A DNA stretch of 64,000 nucleotides, from assembly GCF_030052815.1 (NCBI RefSeq), contig NC_079502.1:39325140-39389139 (forward strand). The letters are read 5' to 3'. The notes beneath the pieces were generated by a model that had not been told where the DNA came from, ran no database searches, and worked only from the letters and a program-made list of their open reading frames with translations. Below, one piece after another: positions 9,898 to 21,809 of this stretch. Positions within the stretch are counted from its first letter, which is position 1. The number at the start of each line of letters is the position of its first letter. Origin of the DNA: Hevea brasiliensis. Lineage: Eukaryota > Streptophyta > Magnoliopsida > Malpighiales > Euphorbiaceae. A program made the translations under genes and the position numbers.

Positions 9898-12800
9898 TAT
9901 CACACCTTACCCCTCTATAAGGCATAACATGATCCCGTAGAATACTTAATGAACTACCGAACTTCACCTACCGATAACTCATTAAGTACCCTACAAGGGA
10001 TTTTAAAACAATTTTCTTACATTTTGGAAGTGGTGATCATTTTAGTGAGAATTAAAAACCATTTATTCAAAGTTTAAATACTAATAAAAATTTTTGTCCA
10101 TTTTAATTTTGCCGCAAATTTTATAAAAATTTTGACAGAGTTCCGTTTGTAATTGGAGCAAATAGTTCTTCAAATACCTGAGAAAAATACTTCAAAAAAA
10201 TTTTTCACAACTCCCAACCTCCAATAAACCTCAAATCAACTCAATTCAATTCACTTCAAAATAATTCCACAATTCAATCAAAATTTATCATCACAAAATA
10301 TTTAATAATTTCATTCACATAGCATAAAGTATGAAATTTCCAAGTACAAACATTAATTTACAAAAGGAAATCTAAAAATAATATTATTACAATTTATTTT
10401 ACAACTGCTCAACTTTACATTGATACATACAACATTCCTATATTTACATCAAAATTAACTATAAGGGTATAAAATAATACCCGTACAAACAGACCGATGT
10501 AGTTCTCAAGTCAATAGCAGCTCACTCTGCTGCTTTCTCCTTGCTCTTATCTGCGACAGCAAAATAAGCTATCGCTGAGTATAAAAATACTCAGTGGTAC
10601 ACAATAAAAATTTGAAATACAATACATAAATCATTCATTGATGAAACATAATTTGATTACTTCTCAGTCACATTTCACAAATATCAAAGCTCATAATAAC
10701 ACCATTTAATCAAATAATTTATTAAACACAGTGTTGCCAAAATCATATACACTTAAGCCATGACACAAAATTTCCGATCAATGCCATGTTGTACACCACG
10801 ACAAAGCAATCTACAACCCCATTAATCGAAATCAATGAGGGAGGTGGCTAGCTAGCTAATGAGTACTCATCCGATCTCAACCTTAACTGGCAAGCCAGAG
10901 AGGGAGGAAAATAAACGATCTCAACCCCATAAATGGAGGAGGAATAATGTGATACTGTCATGCTAAGTGTGAACATAAAATCAATTCAAAACAATTTATG
11001 CAAATAATTTATTGGAAATCTGGTAAATTTTCAAAGTCATATTCACAATCATAAATGGCAACACAATTCGTAATTAACTCAAGAAAAATCAAATTTTCAA
11101 GAATCATATATTTAAACAACAATTACTATGCACAGACCTGACGTGAGTCGCCTCTAGGCCTTGACTCAGTCTCTCAGAGCTTTCAAGTCTTTTTCAGCTG
11201 AAACACACAATTTCACAGTGTTTTAGTACCATAACTTAGCATAAATCAAAAAATAAATTTCACTTCATTTTTACCTAGCTTTAATGTGCTAATTTCGACG
11301 TTCTCAAAGTTTTTGTGTTTCGGGTTACTATTCACTACACTATTCAAGTCAAATTGTTGACTTTTTAAGGTTTAATAGGTATGGGAACTCCAACTTCACC
11401 CACATACCACATTTTGGTCATTAAATTTGTTGGTTTTGGTCATTTTCTCAAAACTTAAGTCCTTTTGGCAAAATTGTCAAATTTTCAGTTTTGGTGTCCC
11501 TAATTGTACTGTTCCATTGGTCAATCTACTGTTGGAATTTGACAAAACTTCCTTCATAGAAAATGTTCCTTATTGTCTTAAGTTTATTCTCACTTTTGGA
11601 TCACCCCAATTGGAGTTTTGTAGCTCAAGTTATAGTCATTTGAACCAGGGCTGCCAGGTTAGACACAACCCAGATTTTCTGGGCAATTTGTGGTGCTGAC
11701 AGTTTTGGGTCACCAACTTGGGGTGGCCAAATGGCTTGGTTTCTGGCAGAATTTGGACTTGTGTTCTTCATGAAAGTTTTAGGTCTATATCTCATCTAAC
11801 CACTGGTAAAATTTCAGGTCATTTGGACCTGCCTAGCTCTAGTTATGACCAAATGAACAAACACTGTTCATTTGGTCAGTTTGTACAGTGGCAGACTGCA
11901 CTTATCCAACTTTGGTTAATTTGTTCACTAGGTTTTGGTCACTTTTTGGGAATGGTTCCTAAATGAAAATTGTGTCATTTTATGTCTATTTTCATCCCCA
12001 ATTGGTGCCATATCAATCGGACTTGTAAAATTTCATTTTTGGTCCTTCAAAGTTGACCATGTCATGCTGCCAGCAGCATGACCATACACCCTCCGAATTT
12101 AACTTAATTTCCAACCATTCCCACACAACTCATTTGGTCACAATTGACCATTTTTCACTTCACAATAGGTCAAACACATCATTTACTCATTTCTCCAAAT
12201 TTTTGACTCAAAACCCTAGGCCTCCAAACCCTAATCACACTAAATTGTTGCATTTAATCACACTTAAGCATTTCAATCTTACTACCATTCTCATACAAGT
12301 TTACTAACACATTTAATTCATTCAAAACACATCATACCCTCATACATCCATGGCTGGACAAAATTTTAGTTTAGTCCCTCACACATATTTTTATTTCATT
12401 TTGAGTTTATTTACAAGTTCTTAATGCCATACATACACTAATTAAACTAAAAAAAATTGAAGTTTGTATTACTAACCTTGTGCAGAATTTTCTTTCTTCT
12501 TTTCTTCAAATTTTTCTTCTTTCTTTTCCTTGAATCCTCTTTCCTAGTTGCCCAAACAAAGTCTAGTTATATGGTAGGACAATTTTCTATGGTTGGATTT
12601 TGGGTTCTTTAAGCTCAAAAATGAGCTTTCATGGTGGTTTTGTGCGAGAGCTTTGGGAGAGGGAAGGGAGACGGCAACTTGGGTTAGGGAAGATGACTTT
12701 TTGTTTTTTTTTCTTCTTTTCTTTTCTTTTATCTTTATCACTTAAAGAAGACCAAAAATCCAAATTAATAAATAAGTTAATTAATTCCTTTATGGCATCA

Positions 12801-13380
12801 TGCATGAGGTCATGCATGATGTCATCACCTTTTTACTTTTCCCTTTTTCTTTTCTTTTTTTTTTATTTTTGTATTAGTTCTTTAATTTAATTCTCGATTC
12901 TGAAATTTTCTTTTCTTCAATTTTATTTGACAGTTAGGTCAAGAGTCAGCTCTCGGGGTCAATTGACCAAATTGCCCCTCGCCGGTTCATCCCGGTTTGC
13001 AAATAATTCCATATTTCTTCCGGCTCCCTGACCTAATTATTTGACTGGCTTAACAGTTCTTTTTCATGATTTTCTCTTTTCCACTGTGTTCATAAAGGTC
13101 CTAAGGACCGTAGTGTCAAATTTTACGGTTCGAAATTTGAGTTTAAAATGACTTCGCAGTCGTTCCCGAGGAGGTCACCCATCGCTGTAACTCTTGGCTC
13201 GTTTAACTTCTTATGTTCTGTTTTTCTTATTTATACTTAACTAATTGAATATTACTAATTATTTGTGTTTATGGTTTCTCTAGTTGTCTTAAGTATGGTT
13301 CTAATCCCCTTAATTGTCCGGACCGACACTGGACACCGGAATAGTGAAATATACTAGGCTATACAAATAAGGGTGTTACA
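9898..13380 (-). repeat. 3' LTR of element D
   Basis: In element orientation it starts tgtaacaccc (complement of 13380 leftwards) and ends ggtgtgata (ancestral tgtgaca). It is nearly identical by eye to 18261-21738 over its whole length. Notable sites are a hairpin ctgagta-taaaaa-tactcag at 10575-10594, a catgcatga palindrome cluster at 12797-12830, and pyrimidine-rich tracts at 12480-12530 and 12830-12870. The ORFs at 11427-12890 recur in the other LTR and are non-coding by appearance. Confidence 0.9.
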
Positions 13381-13402
13381 ATTCTCCCCTCCCCCCCCCC
13401 CT
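13381..13402 (-). promoter_or_regulatory. Polypurine tract, element D
   Basis: On the minus strand a long G run followed by aggggagaat sits directly against the LTR start tgtaacac. Position and composition fit the plus-strand primer. Confidence 0.85.
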
Positions 13403-13435
13403 TAAATAAATTTCGTCTCAAAATTTTACCTGGTA

Positions 13436-13939
13436 TCAATCTCTGAACAGCTGTGGGTGTTGTCTCCTCATGTCCTCCTGTCGTTTCCAAGTAGCCTCCT
13501 GGCCCGAATGATGGTTCCACAGCACTTTTACCAATGGTATCTGCTTGTTCCATAGCTGCTTCACCTCATAAGCCAGAATCTTTATGGGTTCTTCTTCATA
13601 TGTGAGGTTTGGATTCACTTTAATTTCTTCTACTGGTAGTACATGAGATGGGTCTAATCGATACCTCCTCAACATAGACACATGGAAGACGTTATGTATC
13701 TTCTCCAACTCTAGAGGTAGTGCCAAACGATAAGCCAAAGGACCCACTCTTTCCAATACCTCATATGGCCCGATAAAACGAGGACTTAGTTTCCCCTTCC
13801 TGCCGAATATCATAATCCTCTTCCAAGGAAAAACCTTGAGGAAAACTTTCTCACCCACTGCATACTCAATATCCCTTCTTTTCAAATCAATATATGACTT
13901 CTGACGGTCTGATGCAGCTTTAAGTCGATCTTTGATCAC
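13436..13939 (-). pseudogene. Integrase C-terminus and chromodomain, element D
   Basis: Contains the GPY/F module (KLSPRFIGPYEVLERVG, then HNVFHVSMLRRY) followed by a chromodomain (YEEEPIKILAYEVKQLWNKQIPLVKVLWNHH, then ATWKRQEDM), about 167 residues, ending FRD-stop. It overlaps the integrase frame 13936-14862 by a few bases in another frame, so a frameshift near 13937 separates it from the catalytic core. Chromodomains of this class bind modified histone tails and bias insertion. The frame itself is open and well conserved. Confidence 0.9.
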
Positions 13940-14862
13940 CCTAATTTTCTCTTCAATTTATTGAACAATTTCGGGTCCAATAATTTTTCTTTCACCCACG
14001 TCATCCCAACACAACGGGGTTCTACATTTTCTTCCATACAAAGCTTCATATGGAGGCATCCCAATGCTTGATTGGTAGCTGTTGTTGTAAGCAAACCAAT
14101 CAAAGGCAAGTGTGTATCCCAACTACCCTCAAACTCAATCACACAAGCCCGTAGCATGTCCTCCAAGATCTGAATTACCCTCTCAGACTGGCCATCTGTT
14201 TGTGGGTGGAATGCAGTACTGAAGTTCAATCTAGTTCCTAGGGCTCTCTGAAGACTACCCCAGAATCTAGAAGTGAACCTAGGATCTCTATCTGATACAA
14301 TGGATATTGGCACTCCATGTAGTCTCACAATCTCATCGATGTACAACCTGGCCAATCTGTCTAAATTGTAGTCCATTCGGACTGGCAGAAAATGAGCAGA
14401 CTTAGTCAGTCTGTTGACGATGACCCATACTACATCATGACTCTTCTGTGTCTTTGGAAGTCCCATTACAAAATCCATTGTTATTCTCTCCCATTTCCAT
14501 TCTGGCACTGGTAGTGGATGTAACAACCCAGTTGGTACTTGATGCTCTGCCTTTACTTGTTGACAAGTCAGGCATTTGGATACAAACTCTGCCACATCTC
14601 TTTTTAAACCCATCCACCAGTAATGCTCCTTGAGCCCTCTATACATTTTTGTACCACCAGGGTGCATAGCAAAAGGAGACTCATGTGCTTCCTTCAAAAT
14701 GATCTGCCTCAAATTAACATTATTAGGAACACATATTCTACCCTGGTGTAGCAGTAGACCATCATCTCTGATAAAAAAACTCTGGTTTCTTGCCTTGTCT
14801 GACTTCTTCCAACAGCTTCTGATACTTTTCATCATTCTGAGCAGCCATTCTGATCTGATCAA
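13936..14862 (-). pseudogene. Integrase core, element D
   Basis: His residues in [16 protein letters not shown] and Cys residues in CLTCQQVK form the zinc-binding region. The DDE core is present: [24 protein letters not shown] and QSERVIQ. In the stretch [14 protein letters not shown] the usual Asp of [10 protein letters not shown] is Asn. The end ([17 protein letters not shown]) is out of the expected frame, so a frameshift lies near 14080, before the chromodomain frame. The sequence is otherwise typical of plant chromoviral integrase. Confidence 0.88.
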
Positions 14863-15856
14863 TCAACACTGGCTGTACATGCCATGCAACTGCTGTCTGC
14901 GCCTCATCATTAATCTCTAAACTGGCATGTAATGATCTTAACTCATGTACCAAAGACAAAGGAGTAACCCGTAGACTTGCCATAGTCTTGCGACTTAAGG
15001 CGTCAACTACAACATTAGCTTTCCCTGGCTGATAGTCTATCAGACAATCATAGTCTTTTATCAACTCTAACCATCTCCTCTGTCTCAAATTCAACTCTTT
15101 CTGGGTGCCCAAATATTTCAAACTCTTATGATCTATGTAAATGTAACATTTCTCCCTATACAAATAGTGCCTCCAGATCTTAAGAGCAAACACAATGGCT
15201 GCAAGCTCCAAGTCATGTGTCGGATAATTCCTCTCATGCGGTTTCAGTTGGCGTGATGCATAGGCAATGACATTTCGATCTTGCATCAACACACAACCTA
15301 ACCCATTATGAGAAGCATCGCTGTAAACTGTATAGTCTTTACCCGGTGTAGGTAAAGTCAGGACTGGAGCCTCAGTCAAACATCTCTTCAATTCATCAAA
15401 ACTCTGTTGGCATTTGTCCATCCACTGAAATTTCACATCTTTTCTAAGTAGCTTGGTCAATGGAGATGCCAACATGGAGAATCCCTTCACAAATCGACGG
15501 TAGTATCCATTAACTTGACTGCGAATCTCTGTGACATTTCTGGGTGGCTTCCAATTAAGGACAGCTTCAATCTTGCTAGGATCTACCTTAATACCCTCTG
15601 CTGATACTATGTGCCCCAAAAAGGATATCTCCTTCAGCCAAAATTCACATTTTGGCAATTTGGCATATAGCTGTTTCTCCCTCAAAGTCTGTAGTACAAT
15701 CCGTAGATGTCTATCATGCTCTTCTGCATTCCTCGAATAGACCAATATATCATCAATAAATACCACAACAAACTGGTCGACGTATGGTCTGAAGATAGTG
15801 TTCATCAGATCCATAAAAGCAGCCGGAGCATTAGTTAACCCGAATGGCATGACCAA
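14762..15856 (-). pseudogene. Reverse transcriptase C-half and RNase H, element D
   Basis: Starts at the MPFGLTNAP block, followed by FIDDILVYS with the paired catalytic Asp and by [14 protein letters not shown]. RNase H follows: [35 protein letters not shown] and VVVDALSRK. About 364 residues without an internal stop. The upstream RT part is in another frame (15861-16367); the shift falls near 15860-15895. The downstream linker ends PEFFYQR-stop in the integrase N-terminal region, overlapping the next frame. Confidence 0.9.
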
Positions 15857-15860
15857 GAAC

Positions 15861-16367
15861 TCATAATGGCCATAGCGGGTTACAAGGCGATTTAGGAATA
15901 CTCTGCTCTTGTACTCTCAGCTGATAATAACCTGATCTCAGGTCAATTTTGGAGAACACAGTTGCACCTCTCAACTGATCAAATAAGTCATCAATGCGGG
16001 GCAATGGGTATCTGTTCTTTATTGTCACCTTATTCAACCGCCGATAGTCAATGCATAACCGGAGGGTGCCATCTTTCTTCTTTACAAACAATACTGGCGC
16101 TCCCCAAGGTGACACACTAGGGTAGATAAAGCCCTTGTCAAGCAATTCTTGCAATTGCACTTTCAACTCCTTCAATTCTGCAGGTGCCATTCTGTATGGT
16201 GTTATGGAGATTGGTTCCACACCAGGCATAACATCAATTTCAAACTGCACTTCTCTTTCTGGAGGTAATCCTGGCAATTCATCAGGAAATACATCCGGAT
16301 AGTCACATCTGATAGGAATGTCCTCGATCTTTGGACTCCCCACTTGGGTGTCTATCACATGTGCCAA
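15861..16367 (-). pseudogene. Reverse transcriptase N-half, element D
   Basis: Reads [19 protein letters not shown], then [34 protein letters not shown], and [15 protein letters not shown] with the first catalytic Asp. It ends after a frameshift (PCNPLWPL in place of the usual TRYGHYEF). It is linked to the protease frame upstream by about 40 bp in a different frame. Confidence 0.88.
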
Positions 16368-16404
16368 ATCGCCTCACACCCTTTCTTAATCATTTTTACG
16401 GCGG

Positions 16405-16851
16405 TCACGGTGAAATGATGTTTGAAGGTAATAACTGTCTCTCCCCATGTATTACTACATCACCATATTGAGGAAGACCAAAAGTGACTGTCTTCAGTCT
16501 ACAGTCAATCATCGCATGAGGCCTGGCTAACCAATCCATGCCCAAGATAATGTTATAATCTCTGAAGGGCATTTCAATTAAATCAGATAGAAAAGTATGT
16601 CCTTGGATCACCAAAGGAAAGTCCCTATATAGCCTATTTACCTTGACCTCCTGGCCTAATGGACTAGTTACTAACACATCATAGTCCATTGGTACACACT
16701 GAATAGCAGTAGAACACATCACACTAGCACTAACATACGAATGTGTGGAGCCAGGATCAAATAACACATGTACATCTTGGTCAAGGATGGAAAAATTACC
16801 AGCTACAACATCTGATGTTTCAGCCTCCTCGCTCTGACGCATGGTATACAC
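16405..16851 (-). pseudogene. Aspartic protease, element D
   Basis: The motif VLFDPGSTHSYVS holds the catalytic Asp in the DPG form common in this lineage; NIILGMDWL is the second conserved block. The domain cleaves the polyprotein. It is in the same frame as gag but separated from it by a TAG (minus strand, 16879-16881). Confidence 0.85.
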
Positions 16852-16878
16852 TCTAACTGGTGCGCCACTGGGTACTGG

Positions 16879-18072
16879 CTAGTTAACAGTGCTTTGACTT
16901 CCAGGAGTGTTACCAGGACCCCTACCTCTGCCTCTACCTCTAGCAGCTGACTGTGACCCTCTAGGTGCAGAGACTTGGGTTGATCCTTCAGATGTAGCAA
17001 AAGATCTAGACCAGTGCGGACAAGTGCAATCTTTAGCGAAATGTTCGCTCCTTCCACAGTTAAAACATGCACCGGTGACCTTGAAACAAACCCCACCATG
17101 AGTTTTACCACAAGTTTTATATTGCCAGACTAATAAAGCTCCTCGAGGTGTCTGCTGGGTCTGCTGACCAGACCGGGGTGGTCGTTGGCCAGAAAATCTG
17201 CCTCTGCTAGATCTACGAGAGCTGGATCCCCCAAATTGTTTTTTCTTTCTAGAACCACTCTCAGATGCTTGTCCCGTAGTCTTTTTAGTCTTCTCTTTTT
17301 CTTGTGTACCCTTCTTCACTGCCCCTTCTGATTCTATCCTTTCCAGTTCCAGGGCCTATGAGATCAATTCAACAAAATTCTGATGTCGAAAACCCACAAC
17401 TTGCATTTTAAAATTCGGCCTTAATCCGGATTCAAACCTCTTACATCTGTCTCTGGGGGTGGAGACTAAGCTTCCAGCACAGTGGCTTAGCCTTGAGAAG
17501 TCTCTCTCATATTCTGCTATGGTTCTGTCCCCTTGTTTCAAACTCAAGAATTCTTGTAATTTCATATCTACATATGCATCAGGAACCCATTTCTGCCTGA
17601 ATTCCCTCAGGAAATCTGTCCATGTCAGCACAGGTGGCTCAACCAGGCTGTGGGGGATGGTCTTCCACCATTCATATGCATCCCCTTGTAACAAGGAAAT
17701 AGAATACTTGAACTTCATCTCTTCCGTACACTGTAGTTTTCTGAAAACTCGTTCCATTCTTTCCAACCACTGTTCTGCCTCCAGTAGATCCACAGTGCCT
17801 TTGAACTCGGTGGCCCCAAATTTCATCAACTTTTCATATTGTCGAGCTGAGGGCTGTGGTTGTGCTACAGGTACTTACATCTGAGCATGGGGTGGCACAT
17901 TACCTGCCATTTGCTGGAAAAATGTAGCCATCTGCTGTACAAATTAAGCAGGGAACTGCGATGCTGGAGCAGGAGCTGGAGTGGCTGACCCACTCACGTT
18001 CTGGAGTGCTGGGGCTTCCCCTTGAACCTCAGCCTCAACAGATTCTTCTACGGAATGATCTCTTTCTTCCAT
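16879..18072 (-). pseudogene. Gag with zinc knuckle, element D
   Basis: The start is placed at the ATG whose first base is 18072 (MEERDHSVEESVE). The frame stays open through an Ala/Pro-rich stretch to codon 42, where a TAA (minus, 17944-17946) interrupts; a second TAA is codon 66 (17875-17877), and TAG lies at 17356-17358. The capsid-like core reads KFGATEFKGTVDLLEAEQWL, then MKFKYSISLLQGDAYEWW and ERDFSRLSHCAGSLV. The nucleocapsid region is Arg/Ser-rich with CFNCGRSEHFAKDC (CCHC knuckle, near 17030-17070). It packages element RNA in particles. Confidence 0.88.
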
Positions 18073-18240
18073 TTCGTTTTCCCAAATTTTCTACTTCCTG
18101 AGATCAAACACAAGGAGGTTGACCTCCGTTAGTGCATATTCATGATGTAAATATGTCATATGTATCAATTAAAGACACTTGAGCAGTTGTACTTATCAAT
18201 AAAATGTTCATACACATAGTCAAAATTATTGAAAAACCAT

Positions 18241-18252
18241 GCTCTGATACCA
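18241..18252 (-). promoter_or_regulatory. Primer-binding site, element D
   Basis: TGGTATCAGAGC on the minus strand, 8 bp inside the 5' LTR, complementary to initiator-Met tRNA. Confidence 0.85.
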
Positions 18253-18260
18253 CTAAAACA

Positions 18261-21200
18261 TGTCACACCTTACCCATCTGTAAGGCATAACATGATCCCG
18301 TAGAATACTTAATGAACTACCGAACTTCACCTACCGATAACTCATTAAGTACCCTACAAGGGATTTTAAAACAATTTTCTTACATTTTGGAAGTGTTGAG
18401 CATTTTAGTGAGAATTAAAAACCATTTATTCAAAGTTTAAATACTAGTAAAAGTTTTTGTCCATTTTAATTTTGCTGCAAATTTTATAAAAATTTTGACA
18501 GAGTTCCGTTTGTAATTGGAGAAAACAGTTCTTCAAATACCTGAGAAAAACACTTCCAAAAAATTTTTCACAACTCCCAACCTCCAATAAACCTCAAATC
18601 AACTCAATTCAATTCACTTCAAAATAATTCCACAATTCAATCAAAATTTATCATCACAAAATATTTAATAATTTCATTCACATGGCATAAAGTATGAAAT
18701 TTCCAAGTACAAACATTAATTTACAAAAGGAAATCTAAAAATAATATTATTACAATTTATTTTACAACTGCTCAACTTTACATTGATACATACAACATTC
18801 CTATATTTACATCAAAATTAACTATAAGGGTATAAAATAATACCCGTACAAACAGACCGATGTAGTTCTCAAGTCAATAGCAGCTCACTTGCTGCTTTCT
18901 CCTTGCTCTTATTTGCGACAGCAAAATAAGCTATCGCTGAGTATAAAAATACTCAGTGGTGCACAATAAAAATTTGAAATACAATACATAAATCATTCAT
19001 TGATGAAACATAATTTGATTACTTCTCAGTCACATTTCACAAATATCAAAGCTCATAATAACACCATTTAGTCAAATAATTTATTAAACACAGTGTTGCC
19101 AAAATCATATACACTTAAGCCATGACACAAAATTTCCGATCAATGCCATGTTGTACACCACGACAAAGCAATCTACAACCCCATTAATCGAAATCAATGA
19201 GGGAGGTGGCTAGCTAGCTAATGAGTACTCATCCGATCTCAACCTCAAATGGCAAGCCAGAGAGAGAGGAAAATAAATGATATCAACCCCATAAATGGAG
19301 GAGGAATAATGTGACACTGTCATGCTAAGTGTGAACATAAAATCAATTCAAAACAATTTATGCAAATAATTTATTGGAAATCTGGTAAATTTTCAAAGCC
19401 ATATTCACAATCATAAATGGCAACACAATTCGTAATTAACTCATGAAAAATCAAATTTTCAAGAATCATATATTTAAACAACATTTGCTGTGCACAGACC
19501 TGACGTGAGTCGCCTTTAGGCCTTGACTCAGTCTCTCAGAGCTTCCAAGTCTTTTTCAGCTGAAACACACAATTTCACAGTGTTTCAGTACCATAACTTA
19601 GCATAAATCCAAAAATAAATTTCACTTCATTTTTACCTAGATTTAATGTGCTAATTTCGACATTCTCAAAGTTTTTGTGTTTCGGGTTACTATTCATTAT
19701 ACTATTCAAGTCAAATTGTTGACTTTTTAAGGCTTAATAGGTATGGGAACTCCAACTTCACTCACATACCACATTTTGGTCATTAAATTTGTTGGTTTTG
19801 GTCATTTTCTCAAAACTTAAGTCCTTTTGGCAAAATTGTTAAATTTTCAGTTTTGGCGTCCCTAATTGTACTGTTCCATTGGTCAATCTACTGTTGGAAT
19901 TTGACAAAACTTCCTTCATAGAAAATGTTTCTTATTGTCTTAAGTTTATTCTCATTTTTGGATAACCCCAATTGGAGTTTTGTAGCTAAAGTTATAGCCA
20001 TTTGAACCAGGGCTACCGGGTTAGACACAACCCAGATTTTCTGGGCAATTTGTGGTGCTGGCAGTTTTGGGTCACCAACTTGGGGTGGCCAAATGACTTG
20101 GTTGCTGGCAGAATTTGGACTTGTGTTCTTCATGAAAGTTTTAGGTCTATATCTCATCTAACCACTGATAAAAGTTCAGGTCATTTGGACCTACCTAGCT
20201 CGAGTTATGACCAAATGAACAAACACTGTTCATTTGGTCAGTTTGTACAGTGGCAGACTGCACTTATCCAAATTTGGTCAATTTGTTCACTAGGTTTTGG
20301 TCACCTTTTGGGCATGATTCCTAGATGAAAATTGTGTCATTTTATGTCTATTTTCATCCCCAATTGGTGCCATATCAATTGGACTTGTAAAATTTTATTT
20401 TTGGTCCTTCAAAGTTGACTTGGTCATGCTGCCAGCAGCATGACCATACACCCTCCGAATTTAACTTAATTTCCAACCATTCCCACACAACTCATTTGGT
20501 CACAATTGACCATTTTTCACTTCACAATAGGTCAAACACATCATTTACTCATTTCTCCAAATTTTTGCCTCAAAACCCTAGGCCTCCAAACCCTAATCAC
20601 ACTAAATTGTTGCATTTAATCACACTTAAGCATTTCAATCTTACTACCATTCTCATACAAGTTTACTAACACATTTAATTCATTCAAAACACATCATACC
20701 CTCATACATCCATGGCTGGCCAAAATTTTAGTTTAGTCCCTCACACATATTTTTATTTCATTTTGAGTTTATTTACAAGTTCTTAATGCCATACATACAC
20801 TAATTAAACTAAAAAAAATTGAAGTTTGTATTACTAACCTTGTGCAGAATTTTCTTTCTTCTTTTCTTCAAATATTTCTTCTTTCTTTTCCTTGAATCCT
20901 CTTTCCTAGTTGCCCAAACAAAGTCTAGTTATGGTAGGACAATTTTCTATGGTTGGATTTTGGGTTCTTCAAGCTCAAAAATGAGCTTTCATGGTGGTTT
21001 TGTGAGAGAGCTTTGGGAGAGGGAAGGGAGACGACAACTTGGGTTAGGGAAGATGACTTTTTGTTTTTTTTTTCTTTTCTTTTCTTTTCTTTTATCTTTA
21101 TCACTTAAAGAAGACCAAAAATCCAAATTAATAAATAAGTTAATTAATTTCTTTATGGCATCATGCATGAGGTCATGCATGATGTCATCACCTTTTTACT

Positions 21201-21738
21201 TTTCCCTTTTTCTTTTCTTTTTTTTTTATTTTAATATTAGTTCTTTAATTTAATTCTCGATTCCGAAATTTTCTTTTCTCCTATTTTATTTGACAGTTAG
21301 GTCAAGAGTCAGCTCTCGGGGTCAATTGACCAAATTACCCCTCGCCGGTTCATCCCGGTTTGCAAATAATTTCATATTTCTTCCGGCTCCCTGACCTAAT
21401 TATTTGGTAGCTTACGCTTCTTTTTCATGATTTTCTCTTTTCCATCGTGTTCATAAGGGTCCTAAGGACAGCAGTGTCACATATTACGATTCAAATTTGA
21501 GTTTAAAATGACTTCGCAATGCTTTCCGAGGAGGTCACCCATCGCCGTGACTCTCACTGCTTAACTTATTATGTTCTGTTTTTCTTATTTATACTTAACT
21601 AATTGAACATTACTAATTATTTGTGTTTATGGTTTCTCTAGTTGTCTTAAGTATGGTTCTAATCCCCTTAATTGTCCGGATCGACACCAGTCACCGGAAC
21701 AGTGAAATATACCAGGCTATACAAATAGGGGTGTTACA
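18261..21738 (-). repeat. 5' LTR of element D
   Basis: Plus-strand ends are tgtcacacc and gtgttaca. Few differences from the 3' LTR are visible, so the insertion looks young relative to its host LTR. The hairpin ctgagta-taaaaa-tactcag recurs at 18937-18956. Frames such as 19888-20157 or 20819-21253 exist in both LTRs without protein signatures. Confidence 0.9.
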
Positions 21739-21743
21739 TATCC

Positions 21744-21804
21744 GGACTGACACCGGTCATCGGAACAATCGAATATACGAAATTGCTTAAGTGAGGCTGT
21801 TACA
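21744..21804 (-). mobile_element. Solo LTR E, part 3 (terminus)
   Basis: The last 61 bp of LTR E, matching the end of D's LTR (ccggactgacaccggtca versus ccggatcgacaccagtca) and ending gctgttaca. The target duplication ctaag follows at 21805-21809, against ctatg at 1390-1394. Confidence 0.75.
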
Positions 21805-21809
21805 CTAAG

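Larger units (their letters stand above)
9898..21738 (-). mobile_element. Element D: Tekay/Del-type Ty3/gypsy with chromodomain
   Basis: Complete insertion on the minus strand with 3.48 kb LTRs and a perfect target duplication tatcc (9893-9897, 21739-21743). In element order: 5' LTR 18261-21738, PBS, gag, protease, RT, RNase H, integrase, chromodomain, PPT, 3' LTR 9898-13380. The long LTRs and C-terminal chromodomain are typical of Tekay/Del chromoviruses, whose chromodomain is thought to steer insertion to heterochromatin. Gag has at least three in-frame stops and pol two or more frameshifts, so it is defective. It is inserted in a related LTR (E), in the same orientation, 61 bp from E's end. 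Confidence 0.92.

Noticed and set aside
11427..12890. Several 60-96 codon ORFs in the D LTR, repeated at 20002-21253
   Set aside because: Present because the LTR is duplicated; no domain, pyrimidine-tract translations, frames differ between LTR copies.
13383..13402. C homopolymer as a simple-sequence locus
   Set aside because: Position next to the LTR shows it is the polypurine tract of element D; only its length is unusual and may be a sequencing artefact.
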